DNA of 64,000 nt from Pontibacillus marinus BH030004 = DSM 16465 (GCF_000425225.1 NZ_AULJ01000012.1:121010-185009), one strand, 5' to 3'; numbered from the stretch's first letter, positions 25,639-35,156 are shown. The notes: generated by a model from the sequence alone, not told the origin. Numbers and translations: made by a program.

Positions 25639-25935
25639 TTACCGAGATGCGATCCCTTTTTCAAATTTTCGTATCACCTTATCCTGATTAAATGTAATGG
25701 ATGCAAACGAATCAGGAGCTTTTCCATCCCATATGTAATGTACGGTGCTGTCAGACTCTTTGCTGTCAGCTTTACCTTCTCCTCCAACAATCTCAACGAT
25801 TTCTTCATAGGACATGCCTTTTTCAATTTTATGATATTCTTTGTTTGTGATAAGTTTTGCATCCTCTTCACTCTCAGCACTGCACCCAATCAGAAAACAT
25901 GAGAGAATAAAGGAAATGATTAAAAACCTTTTCAT
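25639..25935 (-). CDS. Small lipoprotein, SmpA/OmlA-like fold
   Basis: Protein of 98 residues with a lipoprotein signal (FLIGCS, lipid Cys near 18). The mature part has IEKGMSYEEIVEIVGGEGK, then HYIWDGKAPDSFASITFNQDKVIRK, a pattern common in small DUF3862/BLIP-like secreted domains. Anchored on the outer face of the membrane. AAGGAGGAAACG precedes ATG 25935. Confidence 0.75.
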   Translation of the reverse strand: MKRFLIISFILSCFLIGCSAESEEDAKLITNKEYHKIEKGMSYEEIVEIVGGEGKADSKESDSTVHYIWDGKAPDSFASITFNQDKVIRKFEKGIASR

Positions 25936-26005
25936 TACGTTTCCTCCTTAATAAAGGTTTAGTTTTTATCCATACGATTTAATAAGAGAAAGGATTCGTT
26001 TTCAC

Positions 26006-27412
26006 ATGAAAAATTTTGAAAATATTCAAGAGTATGATGCTTTAGGACAAAAGAAGTTACTGGATGATAGGCAGGTTACATCACTTGAATTAACGGAGTA
26101 TTACATAAATCAAATCAATAAAAAGAATTCAGAGCTTAATGCCGTAGTACATACGATGTTTGATGATGCTCTGTCAAAAGTGAAGCAAAATGGTTTAGGA
26201 GAAGGACCTCTATCAGGCTTGCCTTTCTTAATAAAAGATTTGAATCCAATAGCGGGATATAAAGCTACATCTGGATCACGATTGTTGGAAGATTTTGTTC
26301 CAGGAATAAACGATGAAACAGTTGAAAGGTTCCGACGTGCAGGACTTAACTTTTTAGGAAAAACCAATACGTCTGAATTTGGTTTTTTGCCTACGACTGA
26401 GCCTGAGTTATTTGGACCTACACGAAATCCGTGGGATCCACGGTTATCTGCAGGGGGGTCAAGTGGAGGTGCAGGAGCGGCTGTTGCTTCTGGAATGATT
26501 CCATTCGCCCATGCAAGTGATGGGGGTGGATCGATTCGTATCCCAGCATCTGCTTGTGGGTTGTTTGGATTCAAGCCATCTAGAGGTCAATTACCGTATT
26601 CTATGTATATGAATCATCTAGGGGTCAATCATGCGATAACAAGATCGGTAAGAGATAGTGCAGCCTTACTGGACGCATTACACGGAGAGGTGCCAGGGGA
26701 GCTCTATCCTACTTTTCAGTCTAATGGCTTTCTTAATGCTACAAAAGAACAACCAGGCAAGCTACGTATCGCTGTAACACCTGACTTTGATGGACACGTA
26801 TCCATAGATGATGAAACGAAAAAGGCATTTCAGCAATCTGTCCAACTTATAAGAGATTTGGGGCATGAAGTAGTTGAAGCTTCACCACAATTTGATTTCA
26901 GAGGAGTTGCAGACAACTTTATTAACGTGTGGGTTGCTGGAGGAGCTGTTGTCATTAAGCACTTAGGAAAGGTGAATGGAGTACAGCCTGGTCCAGATAA
27001 CTTAGAACCGTTGTCTTATAACGTTTATCAGCAAGGATCAGAACTATCAGCCTTAGAATATGAGGAAGCACGTGTGTTATTGCAGATGGAATCTAAAAAA
27101 CTGCTACATTTCCATGACCAATATGATATCTTACTAACCCCTGTACTAAATAAGCTACCAGCACCTTTAGGATCATTTAAGCAAACATCGCCTCAGGCCA
27201 TGTTTAAGAACTTTACAGATTATTGTAGCTTTACACCAATCTCCAATGTAACGGGGCAACCGTCAATGAGTATGCCACTGTATTGGACGGATAAAGGATT
27301 ACCGATCGGTGCCCATTTTACAGGTCGCCTTGGTGAGGACGAGCTATTATTTAAGTTAGCTTCTCAAATTGAAAGGGAGAAACCGTGGTTTACGAAGTAC
27401 AAAGAAGTTTAA
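26006..27412 (+). CDS. Amidase (amidase signature family)
   Basis: Enzyme of 468 residues that hydrolyses an amide. The Ser-cisSer-Lys triad is visible: Lys in [11 protein letters not shown] (about 76), and the Gly/Ser signature [17 protein letters not shown] (about 149-165), followed by [14 protein letters not shown]. It lacks the gatB or gatC neighbours of glutamyl-tRNA amidotransferase, so it is a free-standing amidase. AGAGAAAGG lies before ATG 26006. A small membrane gene follows. Confidence 0.88.
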   Translation: MKNFENIQEYDALGQKKLLDDRQVTSLELTEYYINQINKKNSELNAVVHTMFDDALSKVKQNGLGEGPLSGLPFLIKDLNPIAGYKATSGSRLLEDFVPGINDETVERFRRAGLNFLGKTNTSEFGFLPTTEPELFGPTRNPWDPRLSAGGSSGGAGAAVASGMIPFAHASDGGGSIRIPASACGLFGFKPSRGQLPYSMYMNHLGVNHAITRSVRDSAALLDALHGEVPGELYPTFQSNGFLNATKEQPGKLRIAVTPDFDGHVSIDDETKKAFQQSVQLIRDLGHEVVEASPQFDFRGVADNFINVWVAGGAVVIKHLGKVNGVQPGPDNLEPLSYNVYQQGSELSALEYEEARVLLQMESKKLLHFHDQYDILLTPVLNKLPAPLGSFKQTSPQAMFKNFTDYCSFTPISNVTGQPSMSMPLYWTDKGLPIGAHFTGRLGEDELLFKLASQIEREKPWFTKYKEV

Positions 27413-27433
27413 AGGAGAAGGGGAGGAGACACT

Positions 27434-27742
27434 ATGGCTGTATTTTTCATTACCGTGAATATCCTTGCTTCGATCATCATTTTTATTGCTGCTTTGGTCA
27501 GTGAGCATGTACTTGTTGCAAATAATTTTAAAAATGTGGTTCGATTAATTGTCTGTTTATTTCTTAGTTGGTTTAGTCCCTATTTAATCATCGATGTTCT
27601 TGAAGGATTTCCTTATGGGGAAAGTTTTCTAAGGGATAATGTGTTTTATGTCTTAGGTGCTTCGGTTATAGCATTTGTGAGTTGGCAGTTAGTTTTCTAC
27701 GATTTATTTGGTGATATCGATGAAGGATATGAATTCGATTAA
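27434..27742 (+). CDS. Small three-helix membrane protein
   Basis: Protein of 102 residues with hydrophobic helices near 3-28, 34-53 and 69-91 and an acidic tail. AAAGGAGAAGGGGAGG precedes ATG 27434. It follows the amidase gene by 21 bases and is probably cotranscribed. Family not recognised. Confidence 0.6.
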   Translation: MAVFFITVNILASIIIFIAALVSEHVLVANNFKNVVRLIVCLFLSWFSPYLIIDVLEGFPYGESFLRDNVFYVLGASVIAFVSWQLVFYDLFGDIDEGYEFD

Positions 27743-27748
27743 AGAAAT

Positions 27749-27780
27749 AACCACCAGGCTACTGAAGCTTGGTGGTTTTC
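27749..27780. terminator. Terminator between convergent genes
   Basis: AACCACCA pairs with TGGTGGTT, extended inside by GCT/AGC, with T run on the plus side. Confidence 0.75.
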
Positions 27781-27791
27781 ATATCTCTCAC

Positions 27792-29312
27792 TTAATTTAA
27801 TTTTAACCAAGAATCTAAATATCCTTCTGGCTCATTCTCAACATAAGCACGGAAGAAACGGACGAATTCTTCGGTGGTCACTTGCTTACCTTGATACAGA
27901 TTATAATAAGTGGATAAGAACTCAAGAGCAGCATCTTGGCCACCGTTATTTTCAAAGAGGCTCCAAAGCTTAGCGACGGGTTGACCATAAACAGCCTTCG
28001 CATAAGTTCTTTCGTATTCCGTAATAGCAAGGTTCGCTGGTTTGTCAGGGCCACCAATGCTATTCAGTTGATTAGCAAATTTCATCGCTTCTTCTTTCGT
28101 ATCTTTGACCTCAAGTTGGTACAACGTGTTCGCAAATTCCGTAATTCCTTCATCTACCCATGCATCGTAATACGGGTCATTGTTCACCTGGAAGTAAAAC
28201 CATTGGTGAGCGATTTCATGAATGATGGTGGCATTTGCGCGCTCGCCACTACGCTTTGAAGAACCTTCTATAATTCCCGCATATTCCATACCACCGCTGT
28301 TCTGAATCATATCCAACTGATCTAGTGGATAGTCTCCGATATTCTTTTCAAAAAATGCAAAGCTACCTTCAGCAGCCTGTTGCCACTCTTTCTCGTGTCC
28401 CTTAGCGTTATGTTTAACAGCCATACGTAAGTCCGTATTGTTTGTCGGGAAAAGGTTTAGATACCAATCACTGGGGTTTAAAAAAGCTACATACATTTCT
28501 TTTAAATGATCGCCCTGAACCTTTCCAGATTGATGAGGCTCATTGTTCTCATCATTTGCCGAAGTCATGACATAGTAATCGTTAGGAAGTTGATACTCCA
28601 CGGTGTATGAGCCATTGGTGGTTAAATACGACTCCCCTCTAGGATTATACCCCTCAATGTTCCATTCACCATTTTGATAGGTCGGGAGCATTGGATACCA
28701 CTGAGCTAAAAATAAGCTGCCTGACTTACGTCGAAGTCGAATGCCTTTTGGTGCAGGTTTTAAAGTGTACGATATAGCAACTTCAGTTTTATCACCTGCA
28801 GCAACTTGTTCATCAAGAGGAATGGTAAGAATTCCGTCTTCTGATGAAGAAAAGTCTGAATTTGAACCACTTACCATAACCTTATTGATTTTAACGGAAC
28901 CACCCTCCCCAAATCGAGCCCCGTATTCTCCGTTTATTAAGGATTCAGGAATAAAATATAGCTTGATCTCATCCCAAGAATCTTCAGATCTGTTCTCGAT
29001 TTCAATTTGAGCATCGATACTTGAAGTGAGATTTTGATCCATATTAATGGAGATGTTATAAGTTCCATATGTACCAGGTTCCACACCTTTAGGTTTAAAG
29101 TCACTCATGGAGTCTTGGAAACTAACTTCTTGAACCTGATCTTCTTCTTTTTCTGTTTCTCCTTTCTCTTTTTCAGTGGACTCTTCTCTATTATTTTCAT
29201 CCACCGTTTCTTTTTGTTCATCATCATTTGTGGAATTTTCTTTGGTTTCACTTGTACATGCTGCCAACATGATGACCGTAAGCAGCAAGATTAAAGTTTT
29301 TTTCAATCTCAT
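27792..29312 (-). CDS. M1-family metallopeptidase, lipoprotein
   Basis: Zinc aminopeptidase-like protein of 506 residues, tethered to the outer membrane face by a lipobox (LAACTS, Cys near 19) and a Glu/Lys-rich linker of about 45 residues. The catalytic site is HEIAHQWFY, with the third zinc ligand Glu in WVDEGITEFANTLY, 18 residues later, and GGMEYAGI as the substrate segment. It may trim peptides outside the cell. A second M1 enzyme lies at 46730-48223 with a different anchor. Confidence 0.88.
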   Translation of the reverse strand: MRLKKTLILLLTVIMLAACTSETKENSTNDDEQKETVDENNREESTEKEKGETEKEEDQVQEVSFQDSMSDFKPKGVEPGTYGTYNISINMDQNLTSSIDAQIEIENRSEDSWDEIKLYFIPESLINGEYGARFGEGGSVKINKVMVSGSNSDFSSSEDGILTIPLDEQVAAGDKTEVAISYTLKPAPKGIRLRRKSGSLFLAQWYPMLPTYQNGEWNIEGYNPRGESYLTTNGSYTVEYQLPNDYYVMTSANDENNEPHQSGKVQGDHLKEMYVAFLNPSDWYLNLFPTNNTDLRMAVKHNAKGHEKEWQQAAEGSFAFFEKNIGDYPLDQLDMIQNSGGMEYAGIIEGSSKRSGERANATIIHEIAHQWFYFQVNNDPYYDAWVDEGITEFANTLYQLEVKDTKEEAMKFANQLNSIGGPDKPANLAITEYERTYAKAVYGQPVAKLWSLFENNGGQDAALEFLSTYYNLYQGKQVTTEEFVRFFRAYVENEPEGYLDSWLKLN

Positions 29313-29548
29313 AACCCCCTAGGTGTATATTTCCAAAATATTCAAAAGGTGTTTAAATCGTAAAAAATATTTGAGCGAAAGTCAATTGATATCTATTACG
29401 TTTTAAACTGGGATCTCCGCGCAAAAGAGGTATAGGTGGAACTCTACCAAACATTTAACAAAATCTTCACACCCCTATAAGAAGGGGATTTAAAACTTTT
29501 GTAGAAAGGTGTTGCTTAAGGAAATGAAAAGGTACTTGAGCTCAGGTG
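29313..29548. other. Gene-free stretch upstream of the cstB-like gene
   Basis: No coding region. A weak hairpin CCCCT/AGGGG is at 29472-29487, which also resembles a partial copy of the operator at 29551-29564. Otherwise AT-rich sequence. Confidence 0.4.
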
Positions 29549-29577
29549 TTTACCCATAGGGGTATATGTGTTATGAT
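29549..29577 (+). promoter_or_regulatory. Sigma-A promoter of the cstB-like gene
   Basis: TTTACC (29549-29554) and TATGAT (29572-29577) are 17 bases apart. The CstR-like operator overlaps the -35 box and spacer. Confidence 0.75.
29551..29564. promoter_or_regulatory. CstR/CsoR-family operator
   Basis: TACCC-ATAG-GGGTA is an inverted repeat with the C-tract/G-tract form bound by CsoR-family repressors, among them the persulfide sensor CstR. Its position over the promoter of a persulfide dioxygenase gene supports CstR rather than the copper sensor. No CsoR-family gene is inside the window. Confidence 0.7.
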
Positions 29578-29652
29578 AAATCATGTAGTTAAGATATTGA
29601 TTTCTTATAAATAACCAAATCACACTAAACACGTGAAGGAGAGGGATTTTGC

Positions 29653-31071
29653 ATGTTACTAAAATATTTTTATGATGAAAAATTAGCTCAAGCTTCTTAT
29701 ATGGTCGGATGTCAAGCGACAGGAGAAGCATTAGTGGTGGATCCGTCTCGTGATATTCAAGCCTATTTAGACACAGCTAAAAAAGAAAACTTAACAATTA
29801 CAAAAGTAGCCGAAACGCACATTCATGCTGACTTTGTATCTGGAGCTCGCGAGCTAGCGACGCAAACAGGAGCAACAGCTATGCTATCTGGAGAAGGTGG
29901 AGATGATTGGTCTTATCAATTCTTAGATAGTATCCATCACGAACTTGTTTATGATGGCAGTCAATTTAAGGTTGGTAACGTAACGATTGAAGTTATGCAC
30001 ACACCTGGCCACACGCCAGAATCAATTTCATTCGTTCTTTATGATCGTGACCAAGATGCGCCTATGGGTATCTTTACTGGAGACTTTGTTTTCGTTGGTG
30101 ATGTAGGACGTCCTGACTTACTTGAAAAAGCAGCAGGTCTTGAGAACACATCTGAAATCGGCGGACGACAAATGTTCAAATCACTAGAACGCTTCAAAGG
30201 TCTTCCTGACTATATGCAAGTATGGCCTGGACACGGAGCTGGTAGTGCTTGTGGTAAAGCTCTTGGAGCGATTCCTTCCAGCACAGTTGGTTATGAGAAG
30301 ATTACAAACTGGGCCCTTGCGTATGATGATGAAGATGCATTCGTAAAGGATCTTGTTTCAGAACAACCAGAGCCACCTAAATACTTTGCTGTTATGAAAA
30401 AGGTAAACAAAGAGGGGCCAGCGCTTCTAAATGAGCTTGGTGAACCAACTCATATGAGCTGGAGTGCAGAAGAATTAGGAGAACAATTGCGTAATGATTT
30501 ACAACTTATCGACACACGCTCAGTGGCTCATTTCGCTGAAGAGCATATTCCTGGAACGATTAACATTCCAAACAATAAGTCCTTTGCAAATTGGGCAGGT
30601 TGGCTAGTGGATTATGATAAGCCTGTTTACCTGATTACTGAAGAGGATCAAGTAGAAGATTTAACAAAAGCGCTACGTTCAATTGGTGCTGACAGTGTAG
30701 CTGGTTTTATTACACCAGCAGAGCTTTCTGAGCTTAAGGCTAAAGGTATGGATATGGAAGCTTATAAAGTAACAACTCCAGAGGAAATTGCAGAAAGAAT
30801 TGAAGCTGGAGATGTTCATTTACTCGATGTGCGTAATCAAAATGAGTGGGATGCAGGACACATTCCACAAGCACAGCACATTATGCTAGGTTACTTGCAA
30901 GAACGTATCGATGAAGTTCCAACAGATAAACCTGTTGTACTGCAATGTCAAGCTGGTGGTCGTTCTGCAATGGCGACAAGCATTCTGCAAGCAAATGGCA
31001 TTAAAGATGTAATCAATATGCAAGGTGGATTTGGTGCTTGGTCTAAGCGTCAACTTCCACAAACATCTTAA
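29653..31071 (+). CDS. cstB: Persulfide dioxygenase-rhodanese fusion, CstB type
   Basis: Enzyme of 472 residues in sulfide detoxification. The N-terminal metallo-beta-lactamase domain has THIHADFVSG (about 56-65), MHTPGHTPES and GHGAGSACG, the iron-binding set of ETHE1-like persulfide dioxygenases. Two rhodanese domains follow: the first (about 275-365) has no Cys in its active loop, and the second carries QCQAGGRSAM with Cys about 432. This order, dioxygenase, dead rhodanese, live rhodanese, is that of staphylococcal CstB, which oxidises low-molecular-weight persulfides to thiosulfate. The promoter carries a CstR-like operator. It is monocistronic here, with a strong terminator after it. Confidence 0.9.
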   Translation: MLLKYFYDEKLAQASYMVGCQATGEALVVDPSRDIQAYLDTAKKENLTITKVAETHIHADFVSGARELATQTGATAMLSGEGGDDWSYQFLDSIHHELVYDGSQFKVGNVTIEVMHTPGHTPESISFVLYDRDQDAPMGIFTGDFVFVGDVGRPDLLEKAAGLENTSEIGGRQMFKSLERFKGLPDYMQVWPGHGAGSACGKALGAIPSSTVGYEKITNWALAYDDEDAFVKDLVSEQPEPPKYFAVMKKVNKEGPALLNELGEPTHMSWSAEELGEQLRNDLQLIDTRSVAHFAEEHIPGTINIPNNKSFANWAGWLVDYDKPVYLITEEDQVEDLTKALRSIGADSVAGFITPAELSELKAKGMDMEAYKVTTPEEIAERIEAGDVHLLDVRNQNEWDAGHIPQAQHIMLGYLQERIDEVPTDKPVVLQCQAGGRSAMATSILQANGIKDVINMQGGFGAWSKRQLPQTS

Positions 31072-31085
31072 ATGATAACTTAACA

Positions 31086-31128
31086 AAAAAGCCGTATTGC
31101 ACTAGGAAACAGTGCAATACGGCTTTTT
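31086..31128. terminator. Strong bidirectional terminator
   Basis: An 18-base perfect stem with seven-base loop, beginning AAAAAGCCGTATTGCACT; serves cstB and the opposite gene. Confidence 0.92.
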
Positions 31129-31138
31129 AATATGTGCT

Positions 31139-31543
31139 TTAATTTGGTACACCTGTTTCAACATAACTACGTACAAGCTTCCACTCATTCGTAGCTGAAT
31201 CTTGCTTAAATGTGTTAAAGAAAAGGTTTGAAGAAGGTACAAGCTTTCCTTCAATGATGGGAGCAGCACGGACAATTGCCATCTTTTCATCTTCTTTTAG
31301 TGAAATGATTGATTGAGGGGTCAGAACCCATTCCATATCTTGATCTGCAAAGTAATCAAAAGCACCTGCCCAGCCTTGTACAGACTCTTCATATCCAAAA
31401 TCCACTGCTTCACCTTCACGGATTTCACGAGCCTGTAATTCCTTTGAAATCACTTCTCGCATGTAATCTGTGTTTCCTTGCTTCCAATTACTTAGATACT
31501 CATCTAAAAAAGAATGAAAATCTGTTTTAACCTGTGCAACCAT
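31139..31543 (-). CDS. NTF2-like protein of unknown function
   Basis: Protein of 134 residues with an N-terminal helix (FHSFLDEYLSNWKQGNTDYM), a middle segment with a Trp-rich patch and C-terminal strands ending EWKLVRSYVETGVPN. This alternation resembles SnoaL/NTF2-like folds. ATG 31543 is chosen because AAAGGTGGG precedes it; the longer frame to 31609 has no ribosome binding site. No catalytic residues can be named. Confidence 0.65.
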   Translation of the reverse strand: MVAQVKTDFHSFLDEYLSNWKQGNTDYMREVISKELQAREIREGEAVDFGYEESVQGWAGAFDYFADQDMEWVLTPQSIISLKEDEKMAIVRAAPIIEGKLVPSSNLFFNTFKQDSATNEWKLVRSYVETGVPN

Positions 31544-31730
31544 ATGTAGCCCACCTTTTAAAAATTCTTTTTCAACTAAACTAGCATTTTCAAAACGAAG
31601 TACGAACAAAGGTGGTCATGCAAATAGACTAGCGAAAAAGGTAGTTCTATTAAAACATGAATTATAATTTTTTCAAAAATATCCAAATCATTGTTACATG
31701 AATCCATTGAAATAGAGCGATTAAAAGAGA

Positions 31731-31766
31731 AGGTAGGTTCCTATAATAGGAACCTACCTTTTTTTC
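31731..31766. terminator. Hairpin overlapping the end of the yihY-like gene
   Basis: A 13-base perfect stem AGGTAGGTTCCTA/TAGGAACCTACCT with a TAA loop. Its 3' side covers the stop codon of the minus-strand gene. The T run is better on the plus side. Confidence 0.75.
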
Positions 31767-32566
31767 CTTTTCTGCAAGTATAGATAGTTAATTTCTGCTC
31801 CCACCATAAGAATTAATCCTGTTAAGAAGAACCAAAGCATTAAAATAATGACGCCTCCAAGGCTTCCGTAGGTCGCAGAGTAATTGGCGAAATTACTAAT
31901 GTAAAATGAAAAAGCTAATGAAATAACCTGCCATAACAATGTTGCAATCAGTGCACCAGGTAAAGCAACCTTAAATGGATTTTTAGTGTTTGGTGCAAAG
32001 TGATATAGCAACATGAGCACAAATGCCATCACGACTATACTGATGATCCAACGTAAAATTTGAAATAGGATTACAGTTTGATCAGGTAAGTTTAGGATCG
32101 ATTGTAAATATTGAATGATGACGTCCCCGAATACCGGTAGAATTAAGGCGATAACAATCGCAAGAATCATACCAAATGTTAAGGCAATGGAAAGGAGACG
32201 AACTTTTATAAAAGGGCGCTCTTCCTTAATGTTGAATGCAAGATTTGTAGCTGTGATAAACGCATTCATACCGCTTGATGCTGACCAAATTGTACCCAGA
32301 ATACCTACCGTTAGTAGGCCGCCTTTTGGGTCTTGGACGACTTTAATAATATTTTCTTTAAATGCATCAGCCGTTTCACTTGGGATCATCGATTTTATAA
32401 AAGATAATGCTTTTTCTGGATCAATATTTAAGTAAGGTAAAATCGAAAGTAAAAGGATTAGCAACGGCACGATAGAGAGTAGGTAATAAAATGCTTGAGC
32501 TGCAGCTAATAATGGTACATTGTCTTTTTGAAATTCATGAATGAAGTTTTTAATACTTGATATCAT
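31754..32566 (-). CDS. YihY/BrkB-family membrane protein
   Basis: Integral membrane protein of 270 residues with about six helices. The opening AAAQAFYYLLSIVPLLILLLS and the segments SASSGMNAF and YGSLGGVIILMLWF are typical of the YihY/BrkB family. Members are inner-membrane proteins of uncertain role (once misnamed ribonuclease BN). Starts at ATG 32566 behind TGGAGGCGAG. Confidence 0.88.
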   Translation of the reverse strand: MISSIKNFIHEFQKDNVPLLAAAQAFYYLLSIVPLLILLLSILPYLNIDPEKALSFIKSMIPSETADAFKENIIKVVQDPKGGLLTVGILGTIWSASSGMNAFITATNLAFNIKEERPFIKVRLLSIALTFGMILAIVIALILPVFGDVIIQYLQSILNLPDQTVILFQILRWIISIVVMAFVLMLLYHFAPNTKNPFKVALPGALIATLLWQVISLAFSFYISNFANYSATYGSLGGVIILMLWFFLTGLILMVGAEINYLYLQKRKKR

Positions 32567-32683
32567 AGCTCGCCTCCAAGAAATATAGTTTATAGTCTAT
32601 ATCCCCGAGATGGAGGTGGTGTAATCTGATTCTTTAAAATCAACTCTTTTAAAGGGGACTTTATGAATATTTGGTATATCCAT

Positions 32684-32720
32684 GAAAAAAGCCCCCAGGT
32701 CTTGTTAAAAACTGGGGGCT
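32684..32720 (-). terminator. Terminator reading from the desaturase side
   Basis: AGCCCCCAG and CTGGGGGCT form a nine-base stem. On the minus strand the hairpin is followed by TTTTTT, so it stops transcripts coming from the desaturase gene through the repeat. Confidence 0.8.
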
Positions 32721-32788
32721 CCATCTTTGTCTAGGAAATTATAAAAATGCTAGCTTGTGTATAACTCTATAATAAGAGAGGGGCCACA

Positions 32789-33125
32789 TCTAGCTCCAGC
32801 GCCCAGCAACGAAGGGACTTGGGCCCACACGACGTGGGTCAGATCGACGTTGTCACAGGACGTGACGGGTTTAGTCGATCATTCTTACTCCGTACGATAA
32901 GTCAACATCGATTCGCTAATAGCTCATCGTGTTTCCTTTACACGTTTGTGACATGAAATTTTAACAAGGAAGAAAATCGACGTAGTTAAAATTTCTAGGT
33001 GAAAGTACCACGGCAACTAAGCTTCTGTCTGCGCCTGTCGGCTTGCCAATCAGCAAGTTTGGTTAATCGTACTACGCGCTCAGTCCAGTCCCTTCGTTGC
33101 TAAACGGGCGCTTGCGCTTTTGTTC
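32789..33125. repeat. Dispersed structured repeat, long copy
   Basis: Longest copy, about 337 bases. The ends pair perfectly over 15 bases: AGCAACGAAGGGACT (32805-32819) with AGTCCCTTCGTTGCT (33087-33101). Inside are nested hairpins: CCCAC/GTGGG, GATCGAC/GTCGATC enclosing GTCAC/GTGAC, CGTACGAT/ATCGTAC and GAAATTTTAAC/GTTAAAATTTC. It abuts the desaturase stop codon and lies within that gene's transcript. No coding sequence is found inside. Confidence 0.88.
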
Positions 33126-34205
33126 TTATTCTTGTGCTTTGGTGTTTTTAGGGGTTGTGCTAACTGTTTTAGATTTTACGTTATCTGGATCTAACCCGTA
33201 TCCTAAGGAACCGTACATTGTACCGTGGTTTGGATCTACGAGCTCGTAATTTTCAAAGTAAACACGTGGAGTGTTCCATAAAGCTTTTAAAGCTTTGCCC
33301 ATAGGCATCTCATGGTAGCGTTCTGGCCACATTTCTTTAATGTGTTTCTTTACTAATGGATAATATTTAGGGCTCATACCAGGGAATAGATGGTGCTCTG
33401 TGTGGTATGAGAAGTTAAAGTGAATCACATCTACCCATTTTGGAACTGTAACGGTTAAGCTATTGGCTAGCGGGTCGTTAACAGGAACGAGTGGATTTAG
33501 TCGGTGATTCGTTGAAATATAAGCCATGACTATAAAGTTTGCAATAAGCAATGGAATCAAGAAAGCAAATATCCATTTCTCTAGCCCCATAACAAAAATA
33601 AGGCTAATCCATGTTGCCCAAGGTAAAGCAATTTGTAGCCATACTTTTGGTTGGGTTTTAGGTTTGAATTCCTTTATATACATCGTAAACATTTTCATGG
33701 AGTGTGCTGTGAACTGAACTGTCAATGATGCAAAGCTGAAAAAGGCACGAACTGAAAATGGTAAACGGTACACCCAACGGAACGCCTTCATTTTAGAGAT
33801 TTTTTCTAAGGTTGGCCAAGCATCGGGATCATTTTCTTCATGTTGCGTATGAACATGATGCTCCATGTTATGCCATTTTCTCCAAAGCTTTGGTCCTGTT
33901 GTTAGTGGGAAAAAAGCGATGGCGCCAAGTGTATCTCTTAGCCAAGGCTTTCGTACAACCGTACCATGTAAAATTTCGTGTCCTAGAAATCCCATCCCTG
34001 CAAAGCTACATCCGATTACTACGGAGAAAAGCAGGTTGATTAAAGGGTGGAAATTCAGTAAACCAATCAAAAGAAAAGATGTGACGGTTATAAGCAGATA
34101 GGCTAGTCCACCGAAAAGACGAGCGGGTACAGGTTTAAAGGCGTCTTTAGGTAAGTGTTTTTTGACATGTTTCGCATACCAACTAAAGGAGTGAAGTTCT
34201 TTCAT
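33126..34205 (-). CDS. Membrane fatty acid desaturase
   Basis: Di-iron desaturase of 359 residues that introduces a double bond into membrane acyl chains, important for fluidity in cold. The three His boxes are visible: HEILHG (about 86), HNMEHH (about 112-117) and HTEHH (about 268). Helical pairs flank them. A hydrophilic C-terminal tail of about 40 residues follows. AAGGAGCC precedes ATG 34205. Transcription appears to continue through the repeat to the terminator at 32684. A DesK/DesR system is not nearby. Confidence 0.88.
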   Translation of the reverse strand: MKELHSFSWYAKHVKKHLPKDAFKPVPARLFGGLAYLLITVTSFLLIGLLNFHPLINLLFSVVIGCSFAGMGFLGHEILHGTVVRKPWLRDTLGAIAFFPLTTGPKLWRKWHNMEHHVHTQHEENDPDAWPTLEKISKMKAFRWVYRLPFSVRAFFSFASLTVQFTAHSMKMFTMYIKEFKPKTQPKVWLQIALPWATWISLIFVMGLEKWIFAFLIPLLIANFIVMAYISTNHRLNPLVPVNDPLANSLTVTVPKWVDVIHFNFSYHTEHHLFPGMSPKYYPLVKKHIKEMWPERYHEMPMGKALKALWNTPRVYFENYELVDPNHGTMYGSLGYGLDPDNVKSKTVSTTPKNTKAQE

Positions 34206-34445
34206 GCTAGCTGGCTCCTTCCATACTTCGTTATATATTCTTATTATGGTACATTTTTGTATAACTTATTAGTGGTAATCTTATCAATGTAAAATGTCAG
34301 AAGTCAATGAAAATTATTACCTGGTATTAAAGATTGGTACTATTATCATGTCTTTGTAAATTACAACATAAGAGCTCAAAATTTTATTGCAATCCTTTCT
34401 TTGCTCTCATATGATGAAAAAGACAGCTAGAAAGGGAGATAAATA

Positions 34446-35057
34446 ATGGCTTGGGATCTTTTGAATATTATTGCCGTTGCAGCGTTTGCTTTTAGCGGAG
34501 CAATTGTTGCAATGAGTGAGCGTTATGATATATTTGGCGTATTTATTTTAGGATTGGCAACCCCTTTCGCCGGTGGAATTGCACGTAACCTATTTTTACA
34601 AGAACCTGTTGTACATATTTGGGACCAGGGCTTCTTGTTATATATAGCAGTTGGAACCATATTAATCGCCTATTTCTTTCCGAAGAGTTGGGTGATGCTC
34701 TGGGATCGATGGAATGTGTACACGGATGCGATTGGTCTGTCCGCCTTTGCGGTTCAAGGGGCACTTTTTGCAGTCCAACAGGATTATAGTTTAGGACCGA
34801 TGTTGTTCTGTTCGACGATTACTGGTGTAGGTGGCGGTGTTGCCCGTGACGTATTAGCCCAGCGTAGGCCAATGGTATTACATCAGGAAATCTATGCGGT
34901 TTGGGCAATGTTAACGGGGCTTTTCATTGCCATTGGATTTATTGATGCTTCAAGTGTTGTACAATTGTATATTCTGTTCTTTGTTATGATTGCGATGAGA
35001 GTCTTATCCTACCATTTAAATTGGCACTTAAGGTTCAGAGATCTATATCGATTATGA
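34446..35057 (+). CDS. TRIC cation channel family protein (UPF0126)
   Basis: Membrane protein of 203 residues built of two homologous halves of three helices plus one, with the repeated motifs FAFSGAIVAMSERYDIFGVF and SAFAVQGALFAVQQDY, and the Gly-rich turns ATPFAGGIARN and TGVGGGVARDVL. These match prokaryotic trimeric intracellular cation channels, which conduct potassium and sodium. AAAGGGAG precedes ATG 34446. Confidence 0.9.
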   Translation: MAWDLLNIIAVAAFAFSGAIVAMSERYDIFGVFILGLATPFAGGIARNLFLQEPVVHIWDQGFLLYIAVGTILIAYFFPKSWVMLWDRWNVYTDAIGLSAFAVQGALFAVQQDYSLGPMLFCSTITGVGGGVARDVLAQRRPMVLHQEIYAVWAMLTGLFIAIGFIDASSVVQLYILFFVMIAMRVLSYHLNWHLRFRDLYRL

Positions 35058-35156
35058 TGTAAATGTATGAATAGTAGATAGTAGGTAAAAATTGAAACGT
35101 TTAAACTTCTCAATCGTATGGAATAGAGACAACAAAAGGCAGAAAGGGTGCTATAC

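Noticed and set aside
25600..25902. Plus-strand ORF after the spore protein
   Set aside because: Complement of the lipoprotein gene, which has a signal peptide, lipobox and ribosome binding site.
15241..33125. Insertion sequence or CRISPR
   Set aside because: The repeats have no transposase and no regular spacers; they are non-coding and structured.
35085..35110. cre-like TTGAAACGTTTAAA before the zinc ribbon gene
   Set aside because: It breaks the cre consensus at the second position (T instead of G).
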